NCBI GenBank assembly: GCA_029212425.1
Contig: JARGNC010000027.1
Coordinates: 1-20,578 of the forward strand
Length of the DNA stretch: 20,578 nucleotides
Origin: Phycisphaerales bacterium
Lineage (GTDB): Bacteria; Planctomycetota; Phycisphaerae; Phycisphaerales; UBA1924
Reading direction: 5' to 3'
Within the stretch, counting starts at the first letter, position 1; every line of letters begins with the position of its first letter. Positions 6,506 through 14,303 of this stretch are shown here, piece by piece. The notes below the pieces were generated by a model, which made no database searches, was not told the DNA's origin, and saw only the letters and a program-made list of their open reading frames with translations. The translations under genes were made by a program, and so were the position numbers.

Positions 6506-8200
6506 CTAATCCGATGCTTCCGCAGAGAGTTTCTTTCGTACCAAGTCATCGAATAGACCCACAGGGGCGCATTGTCCCGTCCAGAGCTCAAACTGCGCCT
6601 CCGCTTGCTTGACGAACATCTGGACGCCGTCGATCGTGCGATAGCCGCGTTTTTTCGCGGCTTTGAGCATCGGGGTCTCGATGGGGTTGTAGACGGTGTC
6701 GAAGAAGACGGTCTCCGGCGGGAGCGGGGGCATGTCGGGGATGGGGATGGAGAGACCGTCGGGGTCCGGGCCGCTGGTCATGCCTACGGGGGTGCAGTTG
6801 ATGAAGGCATCAGCGATAAGTGATGGAAGTTTCTCAATATTTATGGCTTGAACTGTGCCCAGATATCCGTCCTCACTGTGGGAGAGAATTTGCTCAGTAA
6901 GTTCTTGTGCACGAGAGAATGTCCGATTCAGGACAATCACATTCGCTCCGTCGCGAGCGGCGCATGATGCAGCTGCTTTAGACACGCCTCCAGCGCCGAC
7001 GAGTGCGATTTTTTTTGCATTGAGATCGCCGAGTGTGTGTTGTAGTAAATCACGGATAGCTAGCGCATCAGAGTTCACCAATGAGATACCGTCACACATG
7101 CGATGGTCATGTTCAATTTCAGACCACCATTGGGTTATTGTGTTTGCAGCCCCAATTCGCTTGACCGGATCATCTCTGTAACTGTCATTGAGTAAGCCGG
7201 CAATTGCCAAATTTGCCGCATGCTCTTTGTGCGGAATGGTCACGCTTGCACCGCAGAATACTAATGGCTTGTCTTCAATCATCTGACTGATTGTGACATC
7301 GAAACTAGTTTGAGAGGCTTCGGCATCATTCGTATCCGCAGCCACAGGCATCGTCACATACACCCCGTCCCATCCGATCGCCTCGAACCCCGCGTTATGC
7401 ACAAGCGGCGACATCGATTGCGTGACGGGCCAGCCGATGATGCCGTAGACCTTGGTGCTCGATTTGATGGAGCGGAAGCGGTAGAGGTTGAGCAGCTCAT
7501 CGATCGTCGGCTGTCCCGGCGCGGTGGTTGATTCGCTTCTGAGGGATGCGAAGGTCAGCAGTCCACCAAACTTGGGCGCGAGGATTCTGCTCATCGTCCC
7601 GAACTCACCCATCCCCAGCGCGATGGTCGGCTTCTGTCGATCGCGCAGGATCTCAAACAGCTCCAGATTGTCGCGGATCGAGCGGGCGCGGTATGCGATC
7701 TTGACGACGCTGCACGCGGGCTCGTCGTTCATCGCGATGATCTTGCGGGTGAGGTCCGAGGGGCGTCCCTCGAAGTCGTGCGATGAGAGGATCAGACGCG
7801 TAGTGATATTGCGTTGCTGCTTGGGATGATCGACGGCAAGGTTGACCTTCTGGCGAATATTCGCAGAGCGCGTGTAGGTTGCGAGCTCGACATCGATGTA
7901 TGCCGGGGGGTGATCGGAGGTCCCGAGTGCTTCGTAGAGAGAGATGCGTTCGTCGTCGTCGCCGTGGTATTCGCCGCCTTCCCAGTGGGGTCTACAGGTG
8001 ACGATGCACGGCAGCGGGGATTCCTTGACCAGATCCAGCACGCGAGCGGTTCGGACTTCGAGCGATTCTTCATCGCGCTGCTCAAACAACAGATCGACTC
8101 GGAACTCGACAAGCTCCGCGCCCTTCGCTTGAGCGAGCGACGCGTCAAGCAGCGCAGCGTTCGCTTCCTCGACCATGATGGGCACACAGATCATGGTCAT
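6506..8200 (-). CDS. aroDE: Bifunctional 3-dehydroquinate dehydratase / shikimate dehydrogenase
   Basis: Carries out steps 3 and 4 of the shikimate pathway in one 564-residue cytoplasmic protein. The N-terminal half (1-~240) is a type I dehydroquinate dehydratase with E-F-R-V-D (32-36), the catalytic His141 in SSHDFEGRP and the Schiff-base Lys167 in VVKIAYRA. The C-terminal half (~250-555) is shikimate dehydrogenase with SMSPLVHN, VTIPHK (Lys325), the NADP-binding GAGGVSKAA (402-410), NRT, NCTPVGM, DTVYNP and DGVQMFVKQA. The usual G-Y-N-T-D reads L-V-N-S-D, keeping the Asp. Such fusions are familiar in plants and some bacteria, including planctomycetes. ATG at 8200 overlaps the fabZ stop as ATGA, so translation is probably coupled. 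The part around 6810-7320 is much poorer in G+C (about 46% in a 120-base sample) than its flanks (about 61-67%), suggesting a recombined segment. Confidence 0.95.
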   Translation of the reverse strand: MTMICVPIMVEEANAALLDASLAQAKGAELVEFRVDLLFEQRDEESLEVRTARVLDLVKESPLPCIVTCRPHWEGGEYHGDDDERISLYEALGTSDHPPAYIDVELATYTRSANIRQKVNLAVDHPKQQRNITTRLILSSHDFEGRPSDLTRKIIAMNDEPACSVVKIAYRARSIRDNLELFEILRDRQKPTIALGMGEFGTMSRILAPKFGGLLTFASLRSESTTAPGQPTIDELLNLYRFRSIKSSTKVYGIIGWPVTQSMSPLVHNAGFEAIGWDGVYVTMPVAADTNDAEASQTSFDVTISQMIEDKPLVFCGASVTIPHKEHAANLAIAGLLNDSYRDDPVKRIGAANTITQWWSEIEHDHRMCDGISLVNSDALAIRDLLQHTLGDLNAKKIALVGAGGVSKAAASCAARDGANVIVLNRTFSRAQELTEQILSHSEDGYLGTVQAINIEKLPSLIADAFINCTPVGMTSGPDPDGLSIPIPDMPPLPPETVFFDTVYNPIETPMLKAAKKRGYRTIDGVQMFVKQAEAQFELWTGQCAPVGLFDDLVRKKLSAEASD

Positions 8201-8631
8201 GCTCTGGTCTCAACAGGCACGCCTGCAGTGGTGGCGCGGAGCGTGATGCGACCGGAGCACGCGACTGGAAGATCCCCGGCTGGATCGGCATCTGGTTCAA
8301 TGAGACGAACATCGCCTTTGAAATCCACCGATCCGTCGTCGTTGTGTTTGTGGAGGTTGACCGTGATTCGGATGGTCGCGCCGGGGCGGACGAATGCGCC
8401 GTACTTGAGGGCTTTGGCTTGGCACAAGACCCAAGGCTGATCAGCGGCGTTGTGCTCATCAATCAGCGAGCGCGATGCTTGTGTCATCGCTTCGAGCATC
8501 ATGACGCCTGGGAGGACAGGGAATCCTGGGAAGTGATCCTGCAGGTATTCCTCCGCGCTGCTGACATGCTTGATCGCGATCAGCGATGTGTCTGTACGAT
8601 CAAGAACCCGGTCGATGAGTGAAAAATGCAT
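8197..8631 (-). CDS. fabZ: FabZ-type 3-hydroxyacyl-ACP dehydratase-like hotdog protein
   Basis: Predicted to dehydrate 3-hydroxyacyl-ACP in fatty acid elongation; cytoplasmic. The 144 residues form one hotdog domain. The signature H33-F-P-G-F-P-V-L-P-G-V-M and the active-site Glu47 in LEAMTQ are both present. Length is normal for FabZ (about 140-150). The C-terminal half is more divergent (e.g. RPGATIRITV), so a specialised hydroxyacyl dehydratase is possible and the symbol is provisional. It is the first gene of an overlapping pair with aroDE (ATGA). The start at 8631 has no Shine-Dalgarno sequence; TACGCT ends five bases upstream (8637-8642 on the minus strand), suggesting a leaderless message. 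The gene upstream (8767-10347) ends in a strong terminator, so fabZ must have its own promoter in the ~70 bases between. Confidence 0.85.
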   Translation of the reverse strand: MHFSLIDRVLDRTDTSLIAIKHVSSAEEYLQDHFPGFPVLPGVMMLEAMTQASRSLIDEHNAADQPWVLCQAKALKYGAFVRPGATIRITVNLHKHNDDGSVDFKGDVRLIEPDADPAGDLPVACSGRITLRATTAGVPVETRA

Positions 8632-8699
8632 GACTGAGCGTAGGCGTTTGTCGAGGTGTGTCCCACCGATTTGGCATCGGATCGCGAACCTGTGGGCAC

Positions 8700-8730
8700 A
8701 AAAAAACGGGGCTCTTCAAGAAGAGCCCCG
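8700..8730 (-). terminator. Strong intrinsic terminator of the matrixin gene
   Basis: CGGGGCTCTT (8707-8716) and AAGAGCCCCG (8721-8730) form a perfect 10-bp stem with a CTTG loop. On the minus strand it is followed by seven T (complement of 8700-8706). It begins 36 bases after the protease stop and separates it from fabZ. Confidence 0.93.
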
Positions 8731-8766
8731 TCAGGATTGGTACGCATTAGTACGCGGACTACCGAT

Positions 8767-10347
8767 TTATGGGCAGCCGTCGCCGTAAGCCGAGAGGTAT
8801 GCGGAGACATCGAGGAAGTTGAAGTTGCCATCTGGCTGGAAGTCTGCTTCGGGTTCTTGGTTCCCGAATGCTGAGAGGAATGCAGATACATCAAGGAAGT
8901 TGAGGTCGCCTTCACCTGTGAAGTCTGCTGGACATTCGTCTGGTACATCAAGCGTGGTGAATGAGACGGTCAGTCCATACAACTGGATGTTGTTGGTGTT
9001 GTTGCTGTCAATGATGATCGCGTAGTCTCCGACATCAGGGAGCTCGACAGAAGCAAACTCGGATGAGCCTGCGGAGGTATTGTCGATGTTCGCGATTGTT
9101 GTTCCTGAGGAGTTGATCACGCGGAAGTTGAGGTCGAGGACCGCGTCTGCGTTGAAGAACGAGCCGCCGCCACCGCTGCCTTGGGCGGTGAACTGGTATG
9201 AGCCGCCTTGTGGTGCGACAGACACGACCATGGTGACCGGTTCGCCTGTGGTCAAGCGGTAGTAGTCAACATCGGAGTTGTCGTCGATGGAGCGGAAGCT
9301 GATGACCTTGAAGTCTCCGCCTTCAAACGCGGTGCCGCCGAGTGCCAAACCGTTGAGGTCGGTGCCCTGTGCGTAGGAGTTGTTGTTTTCATCAATGTCA
9401 CCGTATCCGCGTTGTGCGCCTCGGATGTCATCCATCTGTGGGCCGGTGAAGCTGGTGTCAATGAATGGCTCCATAAGGAAGCGGTCTGAATCTGACTCGA
9501 CATGTGAGAGTCCGATCCCGTGTCCAGCTTCGTGTGTGAGCACATTGCGGAAACGGATGTAGTTTCCTGAGCTGCTGCCGTAGAACGAGCCGTCACCTGT
9601 GTCGATGACCATGTCACCACTGTTTGGGAAGCGGTTGTACGCGAGGACGCCGGAGTTGCCGTCGATGAACTGTCCACCGATGCGGACATCACCACGGACA
9701 CCAAGCACGCCTGCAGGTCCTGGGTTGCTCATGGTGCTTCCGGTATCGGTTGGTTCCAGAACATATGTCAGACCGGATACATTGCCCCACGCATCGAGCG
9801 CGGTCTGCATCAGTCCGGGCCAAGTGCCTGAACCAATCCGTGTGTTGAGGAAGCTGATCAGGTTTGAGGCGCCTTCACCCGTGATGTTGGTGCCGTCTGG
9901 GATGACGGAGTAGGTCAGAGTGGTCGGGTCACCTTGGGTGAGCCCTGAGCCGTTTGTTGCGGTCAAGGTCCAGCGAGTCGAAAGGATAAAGGCGTTTGGT
10001 GTGTTCTCGAACCACATGTCGTTGAGGAACTGCTCGAACGCTTGTGCGACTTCAGGGTCGGTGTCCGGGTGCATACACACATGGGGTGCCATTTCACCTT
10101 CGAAGACTTTGCTTTCAAAGTACTTGAGGAGGTCTTTTTGTGGCTCATTGAGTGCTTCGATCTGCGAAGGTGTCAAGCGATATTCGAGTGAGTCAACAGG
10201 GTAGATACCAGCGCCGAGCAGTTGGCGCGGCTGTGCATGGGCTTCGGTCCCGCAGGTCGAGTAGCTTTCTCCGTGCTCTCCTGCGATTGCCGCACCAGAC
10301 GACAGAGCGAGAGTAGAGATAAGGATGGTGCGCGTAGTAATCGCCAT
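8767..10347 (-). CDS. Secreted matrixin-type zinc metalloprotease with C-terminal dockerin-like domain
   Basis: 526-residue exported endopeptidase. The start at 10347 has AGGAGGAG eight bases upstream and yields a signal peptide (1-22, ending AAIAG). The open frame to 10467 upstream lacks both. Residues 23-120 look like a propeptide. Residues ~125-320 are the catalytic metzincin domain, with H272-E-x-x-H-x-x-G-L-S-H282 and Met292 of the probable Met-turn in FLMEP, fitting the matrixin clan. Residues ~340-468 resemble the beta-sandwich found C-terminal to many secreted bacterial proteases (PPC-like). Residues 472-526 hold two calcium-loop motifs (D475... and D502-Q504-D506-D513) and end G-D-G-C-P; the first loop is the less canonical (T and E at positions 3 and 5). 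C91 in PHVCMHP precedes the catalytic domain and might act as a cysteine switch, which is speculative. Transcribed alone, with terminator at 8700-8730. Substrate unknown. Confidence 0.9.
   Translation of the reverse strand: MAITTRTILISTLALSSGAAIAGEHGESYSTCGTEAHAQPRQLLGAGIYPVDSLEYRLTPSQIEALNEPQKDLLKYFESKVFEGEMAPHVCMHPDTDPEVAQAFEQFLNDMWFENTPNAFILSTRWTLTATNGSGLTQGDPTTLTYSVIPDGTNITGEGASNLISFLNTRIGSGTWPGLMQTALDAWGNVSGLTYVLEPTDTGSTMSNPGPAGVLGVRGDVRIGGQFIDGNSGVLAYNRFPNSGDMVIDTGDGSFYGSSSGNYIRFRNVLTHEAGHGIGLSHVESDSDRFLMEPFIDTSFTGPQMDDIRGAQRGYGDIDENNNSYAQGTDLNGLALGGTAFEGGDFKVISFRSIDDNSDVDYYRLTTGEPVTMVVSVAPQGGSYQFTAQGSGGGGSFFNADAVLDLNFRVINSSGTTIANIDNTSAGSSEFASVELPDVGDYAIIIDSNNTNNIQLYGLTVSFTTLDVPDECPADFTGEGDLNFLDVSAFLSAFGNQEPEADFQPDGNFNFLDVSAYLSAYGDGCP
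8770..8934 (-). repeat. Dockerin-like module, copy 2
   Basis: Encodes residues C472-P526 of the matrixin, the same length as copy 1 at 741-905, with 39 of 55 residues identical. The second half (PDGNFNFLDVSAYL) is the better conserved. Confidence 0.8.
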
Positions 10348-10414
10348 TGGTAAGACTCCTCCTGAGAGATCAGGTTTTTGGCTATAAGGCCGGTTTTTTG
10401 TGTATCCGCGACAA

Positions 10415-10430
10415 TCGCCCGAGTGGGCGA
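10415..10430. other. Short inverted repeat upstream of the matrixin gene
   Basis: TCGCCC (10415-10420) and GGGCGA (10425-10430) pair with a 4-base loop, 68-83 bases upstream of the protease start in the divergent spacer with recO. It might be an operator or nothing; TTATAG (minus strand, near 10383-10388) is the only -10-like element close by. The rest of this 222-base spacer shows nothing else that I can support. Confidence 0.2.
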
Positions 10431-10569
10431 CCAAATGAACCGTACCACAAAAATCAGCACAGTTCAAGAGAAAGTACGCAAATGACCGGTATCTGTTCCC
10501 TATCAGCGAACCAAAAATATGTTTGGTCCATGTTTAGGCACATCGGCTGGGGAACCCTATTGTGCGAGG

Positions 10570-11418
10570 ATGGCTGCTATTGAGGATCATGCAATCTGTG
10601 TGCGCACTTGGGATTGGTCCGAAACTTCCCAAACAGCGGTCCTGATCACCAAAAATCATGGCATGATTCGAGTTCTCGCAAAGGGCTCGAAGCGAGATCG
10701 CTCGGCATTTTCAGGCGGTCTTGAGTTGTGCACACATGGACATATGGGAGCGATTCTTCGTCCGAGTTCTGATCTTGCCCTGATGACCCACTGGGATTTG
10801 CTCGATCCGATGCGAGGCGTCAGACAGGGACTCTTGCCCTATAACACTGCGATGCTAGGAGTGGACCTGATCCCTCGCTTAATCCAAGATCATGACCCCC
10901 ATCCTGAGGTCTATGAAGCGCTCTATGGATTGCTCGAACGCTGCTGTGAGTTCAACTCGACCATGCAAGCGGACCAATCCCGTCTTGTGCTGGGGGCGCT
11001 TGCGTGTTATCAGTGGACTGTGTTGGTCGCGATCGGTGCAATGCCTGTGGTCGATCATGATGTGCTCACAGGTCAACAGCTCACAACTGCGGAAGTGTAC
11101 GGTTTCTCGGCGCAGCTCGGGGGCGTGACTCAGGATCCGATAAATCAAGCGTCCGTCGAACTAGCTGCGGACGATGCAAGGTCAGCATTCAATGAACGGT
11201 CAGCGAAGCTTGTGACGCCTGAAGGGCTTTGGAGGGTGCGAGCGCAGACCATTGAACTCATGCGACAACTCGGGGAATCACCCTCTATAGACCTGTTTTG
11301 GGGGTGTTCAGTCGATCAACTCCAAAGAATCGCTCGATTGCTCGGAGCATATATCCAGGATCGATCTGGGACCGATATCTCTGCGATGGACTGGTTATTT
11401 GCGTTCGATCATTCCTGA
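10570..11418 (+). CDS. recO: DNA repair protein RecO
   Basis: Recombination mediator of the RecFOR pathway; helps load RecA on single-stranded DNA coated with SSB. The 282-residue protein begins with the characteristic RecO OB-fold pattern E-D-H-A-I-C-V-R-T ... S-Q-T-A-V-L-I-T-K-N-H-G-M-I-R-V-L-A-K-G, then a helical domain (DLLDPMRGVRQ, LYGLLERC). It is somewhat longer than the usual ~240-250 residues, and I see no cysteine zinc cluster as some RecO proteins have. The start at 10570 (MAAIEDHA) matches family N-termini; the ATG at 10519 would add 17 unrelated residues. GAGG directly abuts the ATG, too close for a normal ribosome site. TATTGT ends six bases upstream (10558-10563), so the transcript may be leaderless. 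Divergent from the matrixin and followed after 112 bases by the HDOD gene. Confidence 0.87.
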   Translation: MAAIEDHAICVRTWDWSETSQTAVLITKNHGMIRVLAKGSKRDRSAFSGGLELCTHGHMGAILRPSSDLALMTHWDLLDPMRGVRQGLLPYNTAMLGVDLIPRLIQDHDPHPEVYEALYGLLERCCEFNSTMQADQSRLVLGALACYQWTVLVAIGAMPVVDHDVLTGQQLTTAEVYGFSAQLGGVTQDPINQASVELAADDARSAFNERSAKLVTPEGLWRVRAQTIELMRQLGESPSIDLFWGCSVDQLQRIARLLGAYIQDRSGTDISAMDWLFAFDHS

Positions 11419-11530
11419 TCCGTGCCGATCATGTCACTGTTTGGATCAAGACATCTGTGGTTTTAGTCGATGGATGAGTTGATGCCCGACGGATCGGGTA
11501 TCTGGTCCAACTGAAGAGAACGATCGCGCA

Positions 11531-13039
11531 ATGGATACCGATCTCCTAACGGACATCCTGAACTGCCCCAGTTTGCCATCGCTGCCAGCGGTAGCGGCGC
11601 GTGTGCTCGAACTCACATCAGACCCCGATGTGAAGATGGCAGAACTTGCGAGCCAGATCACAACAGATCAGGCGCTCTCTGCGAAGGTACTTCGAACAGT
11701 CAACTCCAGTTTCTATGGACTCCGCAAACGGTGCTCGTCGATTGAGACGGCGCTGATCATGCTTGGTTTGGGGCCGGTCAAAGCGCTCGTGCTTGGTTTC
11801 TCTCTTGTCTCCGCAATGGAGGGAAACGAGGAAGATACTTTCGACTACAACGACTACTGGACTCGCGGACTCAATACTGCGATTGCGGCAAAGATTGTCG
11901 CGGACACCAAGGGGTACAAAGATGACAGCGATGAATGCTTCTTAGCGGGATTGCTTCAAGACTTTGGGATGATCGCGATGTATCGCGCACTCAATCAGGA
12001 CTATGTCAAGGTCGTTGAGAGTGTAGAAGGAGTGCATGCCAATCTCGCCAAAGCTGAACTCAAGGCATTCGAACTTCAGCACGCTGCCGTCGGTGCAACC
12101 ATCGCTGAAAAATGGAAACTCCCGAGTGAGATCGCGGTTCCGATCAACTATCACGAGCGCCCGACCGCGTGTCCCTCAGAATACTCAAAGGTTGCTCGCT
12201 GCATAGCGCTTGGGAACCTTATCCATGAGGTGCTGATTTCAGAGAATCCGAGCGATCCACTTCGCACGGCATACACACGAGCCCAAACTTGGTTGGATCT
12301 CACGGAATCTGAAGTCGATGAAATTATTCTCGAAACCTCGAATGCCTCGAAGGAAATGGCAAAGGTTCTTGAGGTCGATGTCGCAAAGACTGAGAGTGCT
12401 GAGGAGATTCTTGCTCGCGCGGATCGCAAACTCATCGAAATGACTCGGGAACAGCAGATCGAGAGCTACTCGATCAATGAACTCGCGATGGGGACGCTCG
12501 ATCCAGATTCAATCGATTCACTCACAGGCGTGCTCAATCGTGATGGATTCAAGCACGCGATCAAGCAGGTCTACAGCGCGGTTAAGCCGGGCGAGGTCGA
12601 GATCACCGTGATTCAAATCTCGCTCGCTGGTCTCGATGAAGTGTCTGAACTGATTGGTGCACAGTCGCATGACGAAATCGTCATGGGAACATCGGTGATC
12701 TTGCTCAAGTTCTTCGAGCAAATGGGTGGGGCGATTTGTAGATTGACCGATCACGATTTCGGGGTGGTGCTTCCGGAAGTCGGACGCGAAACCGCTTCTC
12801 GTGCCGCAGCGTCGGTCACTGAACAGTTCGGACAAGCGCTGAGCAGATGGATACCTGACTTGCCTGATGTTAACGAACTCGTTCGTGTGCACATCGGACT
12901 GGCGACACTCGATGAAACCACCGCGAAGTTGTTTGTTTCTCCAGATCGTCTGGTTCTCGCTTCGACCAAAGCGGTGCAAGCGGCAAAGGGATCAAAGATT
13001 TCCGCGATCCGTTCGTTTGTGCCAAGGGTTGCTGCATAA
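11531..13039 (+). CDS. HDOD-domain protein with degenerate C-terminal GGDEF domain
   Basis: Predicted signalling protein of 502 residues, cytoplasmic. Residues ~1-215 are an HDOD domain, with LPSLPAVAARVLELTSDPD, the KVLRTVNSSFYGLR motif typical of the family, and AGLLQDFG where HD-type relatives have LLHDIG; HDOD domains lack phosphodiesterase activity. Residues ~285-315 are a charged helical linker. Residues ~327-498 follow the GGDEF fold from DSLTGVLNRDGF onward, but the signature reads T-D-H-D-F (406-410) and the metal-binding Asp of the first strand is missing (IQISLAGLD). Diguanylate cyclase activity is therefore unlikely. The protein may instead bind a nucleotide or a partner. The start ATG 11531 has only a weak GAAGAGA upstream. 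The gene follows recO by 112 bases and is convergent with the M16 peptidase (18 bases apart, no terminator seen). Confidence 0.85.
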   Translation: MDTDLLTDILNCPSLPSLPAVAARVLELTSDPDVKMAELASQITTDQALSAKVLRTVNSSFYGLRKRCSSIETALIMLGLGPVKALVLGFSLVSAMEGNEEDTFDYNDYWTRGLNTAIAAKIVADTKGYKDDSDECFLAGLLQDFGMIAMYRALNQDYVKVVESVEGVHANLAKAELKAFELQHAAVGATIAEKWKLPSEIAVPINYHERPTACPSEYSKVARCIALGNLIHEVLISENPSDPLRTAYTRAQTWLDLTESEVDEIILETSNASKEMAKVLEVDVAKTESAEEILARADRKLIEMTREQQIESYSINELAMGTLDPDSIDSLTGVLNRDGFKHAIKQVYSAVKPGEVEITVIQISLAGLDEVSELIGAQSHDEIVMGTSVILLKFFEQMGGAICRLTDHDFGVVLPEVGRETASRAAASVTEQFGQALSRWIPDLPDVNELVRVHIGLATLDETTAKLFVSPDRLVLASTKAVQAAKGSKISAIRSFVPRVAA

Positions 13040-13057
13040 TCAGCAAACACAGTCCGC

Positions 13058-14290
13058 TCAACTCGCGTCTGCTTCCGGGATCATCTTTCCGAGCGTACAC
13101 GCATCGAGCGGGTATCGATCGATCAGGTCTTTGATGTCATCAACGGTGATCGCGTTAATGATTTCGATCTCATCTTCAAGCGATTGATACTTGCCGCAAG
13201 CGAGCCAGAGGCGTCCGAGTCGTTGCATGCGCCCGGCGGGTTTTTCACCTGCGAGCGTTACGGAGGTCAGCATCTTGGCGCGGAGTTTCGCAAGATCATC
13301 TTCGGTGATTGAGTCTTTGAGATCTTTAATTTCCTTGAGCATGACTTCCCAAATCTGATCGAGGGAATCTGGGGCGCCAGACGCATAGATGAAATAATCA
13401 CCGGTTCCATCGAGTCCGTCATACGCCGCCATCGCTTCTTCAGCGATGCCGGTTTCGATGAGTGCCCAGTGGAGTCTTGAGTTGTCGGCGCCTCCCAGGA
13501 TCTGGGTCATCAATGTCGCGGCGTATCGGTCGTCGCTCCCTTGTGGTGGTGCATCACTCAGACCAAGGATGTACCCGCGATTCACACGATCGCTCGTCAT
13601 CGTGAACGCTTCATGTCCGGTTTTGGGGCGATCAGTCGTGCGAGATGGGTTTGTGGTGTTCCAATCGCCGCAAAGGCTGCGGATTTGATCGACTGTTGCG
13701 TCAAAGTCGAGATTTCCTGCGAGTGAAACGATGGTGTTGTCCGCGCTGTAGCGATCGCGGAAGTATTCTCGCATCTGTCCGCTCTGCATCGCGGTGATTG
13801 ATTCAGGGGTTCCCAGGACACGATGCCCAAGCCCGTGTGTGTTGTAGTGGTTCTGGACGCATTGCTCATAGAGCACCCAGAATGGGTTGTCGGCGTACAT
13901 CGCGATTTCTTCGAGGATGACATTCTTCTCAGTATCAAAGTCGTCTTGACGCAGAGCGGGGCGCATCATCTTCGCGAGCATCTCGATTGCTTTGGGAGCA
14001 CTGTCCGGGATGATGTGCGCGTAGAAGCAGGTTGATTCGCGTGTTGTGTACGCGTTATTGGATGCGCCGAGGTCATCGAACGCTTGGTTAAGTGCGTCGG
14101 CGCTGATGTCTTCAGTGCCTTTAAACATCATGTGCTCTAAGTAGTGCGAGACTCCCATAAGCGGAGTCTCTTCATCGCGTGCGCCGGTTTTGACAAAGAA
14201 CCCCGCGCCCACTGATTGCGATTTGGGATCGATTTCAGCGAGGATGGTGAGTCCATTGTCGAGCGTTGTTGATTTAAATTCTACAGGCAT
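13058..14290 (-). CDS. M16 family zinc metallopeptidase (processing-peptidase-like)
   Basis: 410-residue peptidase of the pitrilysin/M16 group, M16B-like in length. The inverted zinc motif H49-Y-L-E-H53 is present with the downstream zinc Glu in EKNVILEEIAMY (127/128). The context GVSHYLEHMMFKGT and the later R-Y-S-A-D-N-T-I-V-S-L-A-G-N are typical. The second, inactive-type half (~190-410) completes the clamshell. No signal peptide is seen at this start, so it is probably cytoplasmic, where such peptidases degrade or process short peptides. The start at 14290 (MPVEFKSTTLDNGL) matches family N-termini and lies 13 bases after the thiDE stop; upstream codons to 14380 would overlap that gene. 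No ribosome site; TACACT (14296-14301, minus strand) ends five bases before the ATG. Either reinitiation after thiDE or a leaderless transcript could serve it. Confidence 0.9.
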   Translation of the reverse strand: MPVEFKSTTLDNGLTILAEIDPKSQSVGAGFFVKTGARDEETPLMGVSHYLEHMMFKGTEDISADALNQAFDDLGASNNAYTTRESTCFYAHIIPDSAPKAIEMLAKMMRPALRQDDFDTEKNVILEEIAMYADNPFWVLYEQCVQNHYNTHGLGHRVLGTPESITAMQSGQMREYFRDRYSADNTIVSLAGNLDFDATVDQIRSLCGDWNTTNPSRTTDRPKTGHEAFTMTSDRVNRGYILGLSDAPPQGSDDRYAATLMTQILGGADNSRLHWALIETGIAEEAMAAYDGLDGTGDYFIYASGAPDSLDQIWEVMLKEIKDLKDSITEDDLAKLRAKMLTSVTLAGEKPAGRMQRLGRLWLACGKYQSLEDEIEIINAITVDDIKDLIDRYPLDACTLGKMIPEADAS

Positions 14291-14303
14291 GCACGAGTGT
14301 AGG

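Noticed and set aside
7814..8440. 208-residue open frame on the plus strand opposite aroDE and fabZ
   Set aside because: It is antisense to two well-supported genes, lacks any recognisable motif or ribosome site, and reflects high G+C.
2345..11460. ATCAAGACATCYGTGG at 2345-2360 and 11445-11460, matching at 15 of 16 bases
   Set aside because: About two such near-matches are expected by chance among all pairs of positions in 20 kb, and the two contexts have nothing in common.
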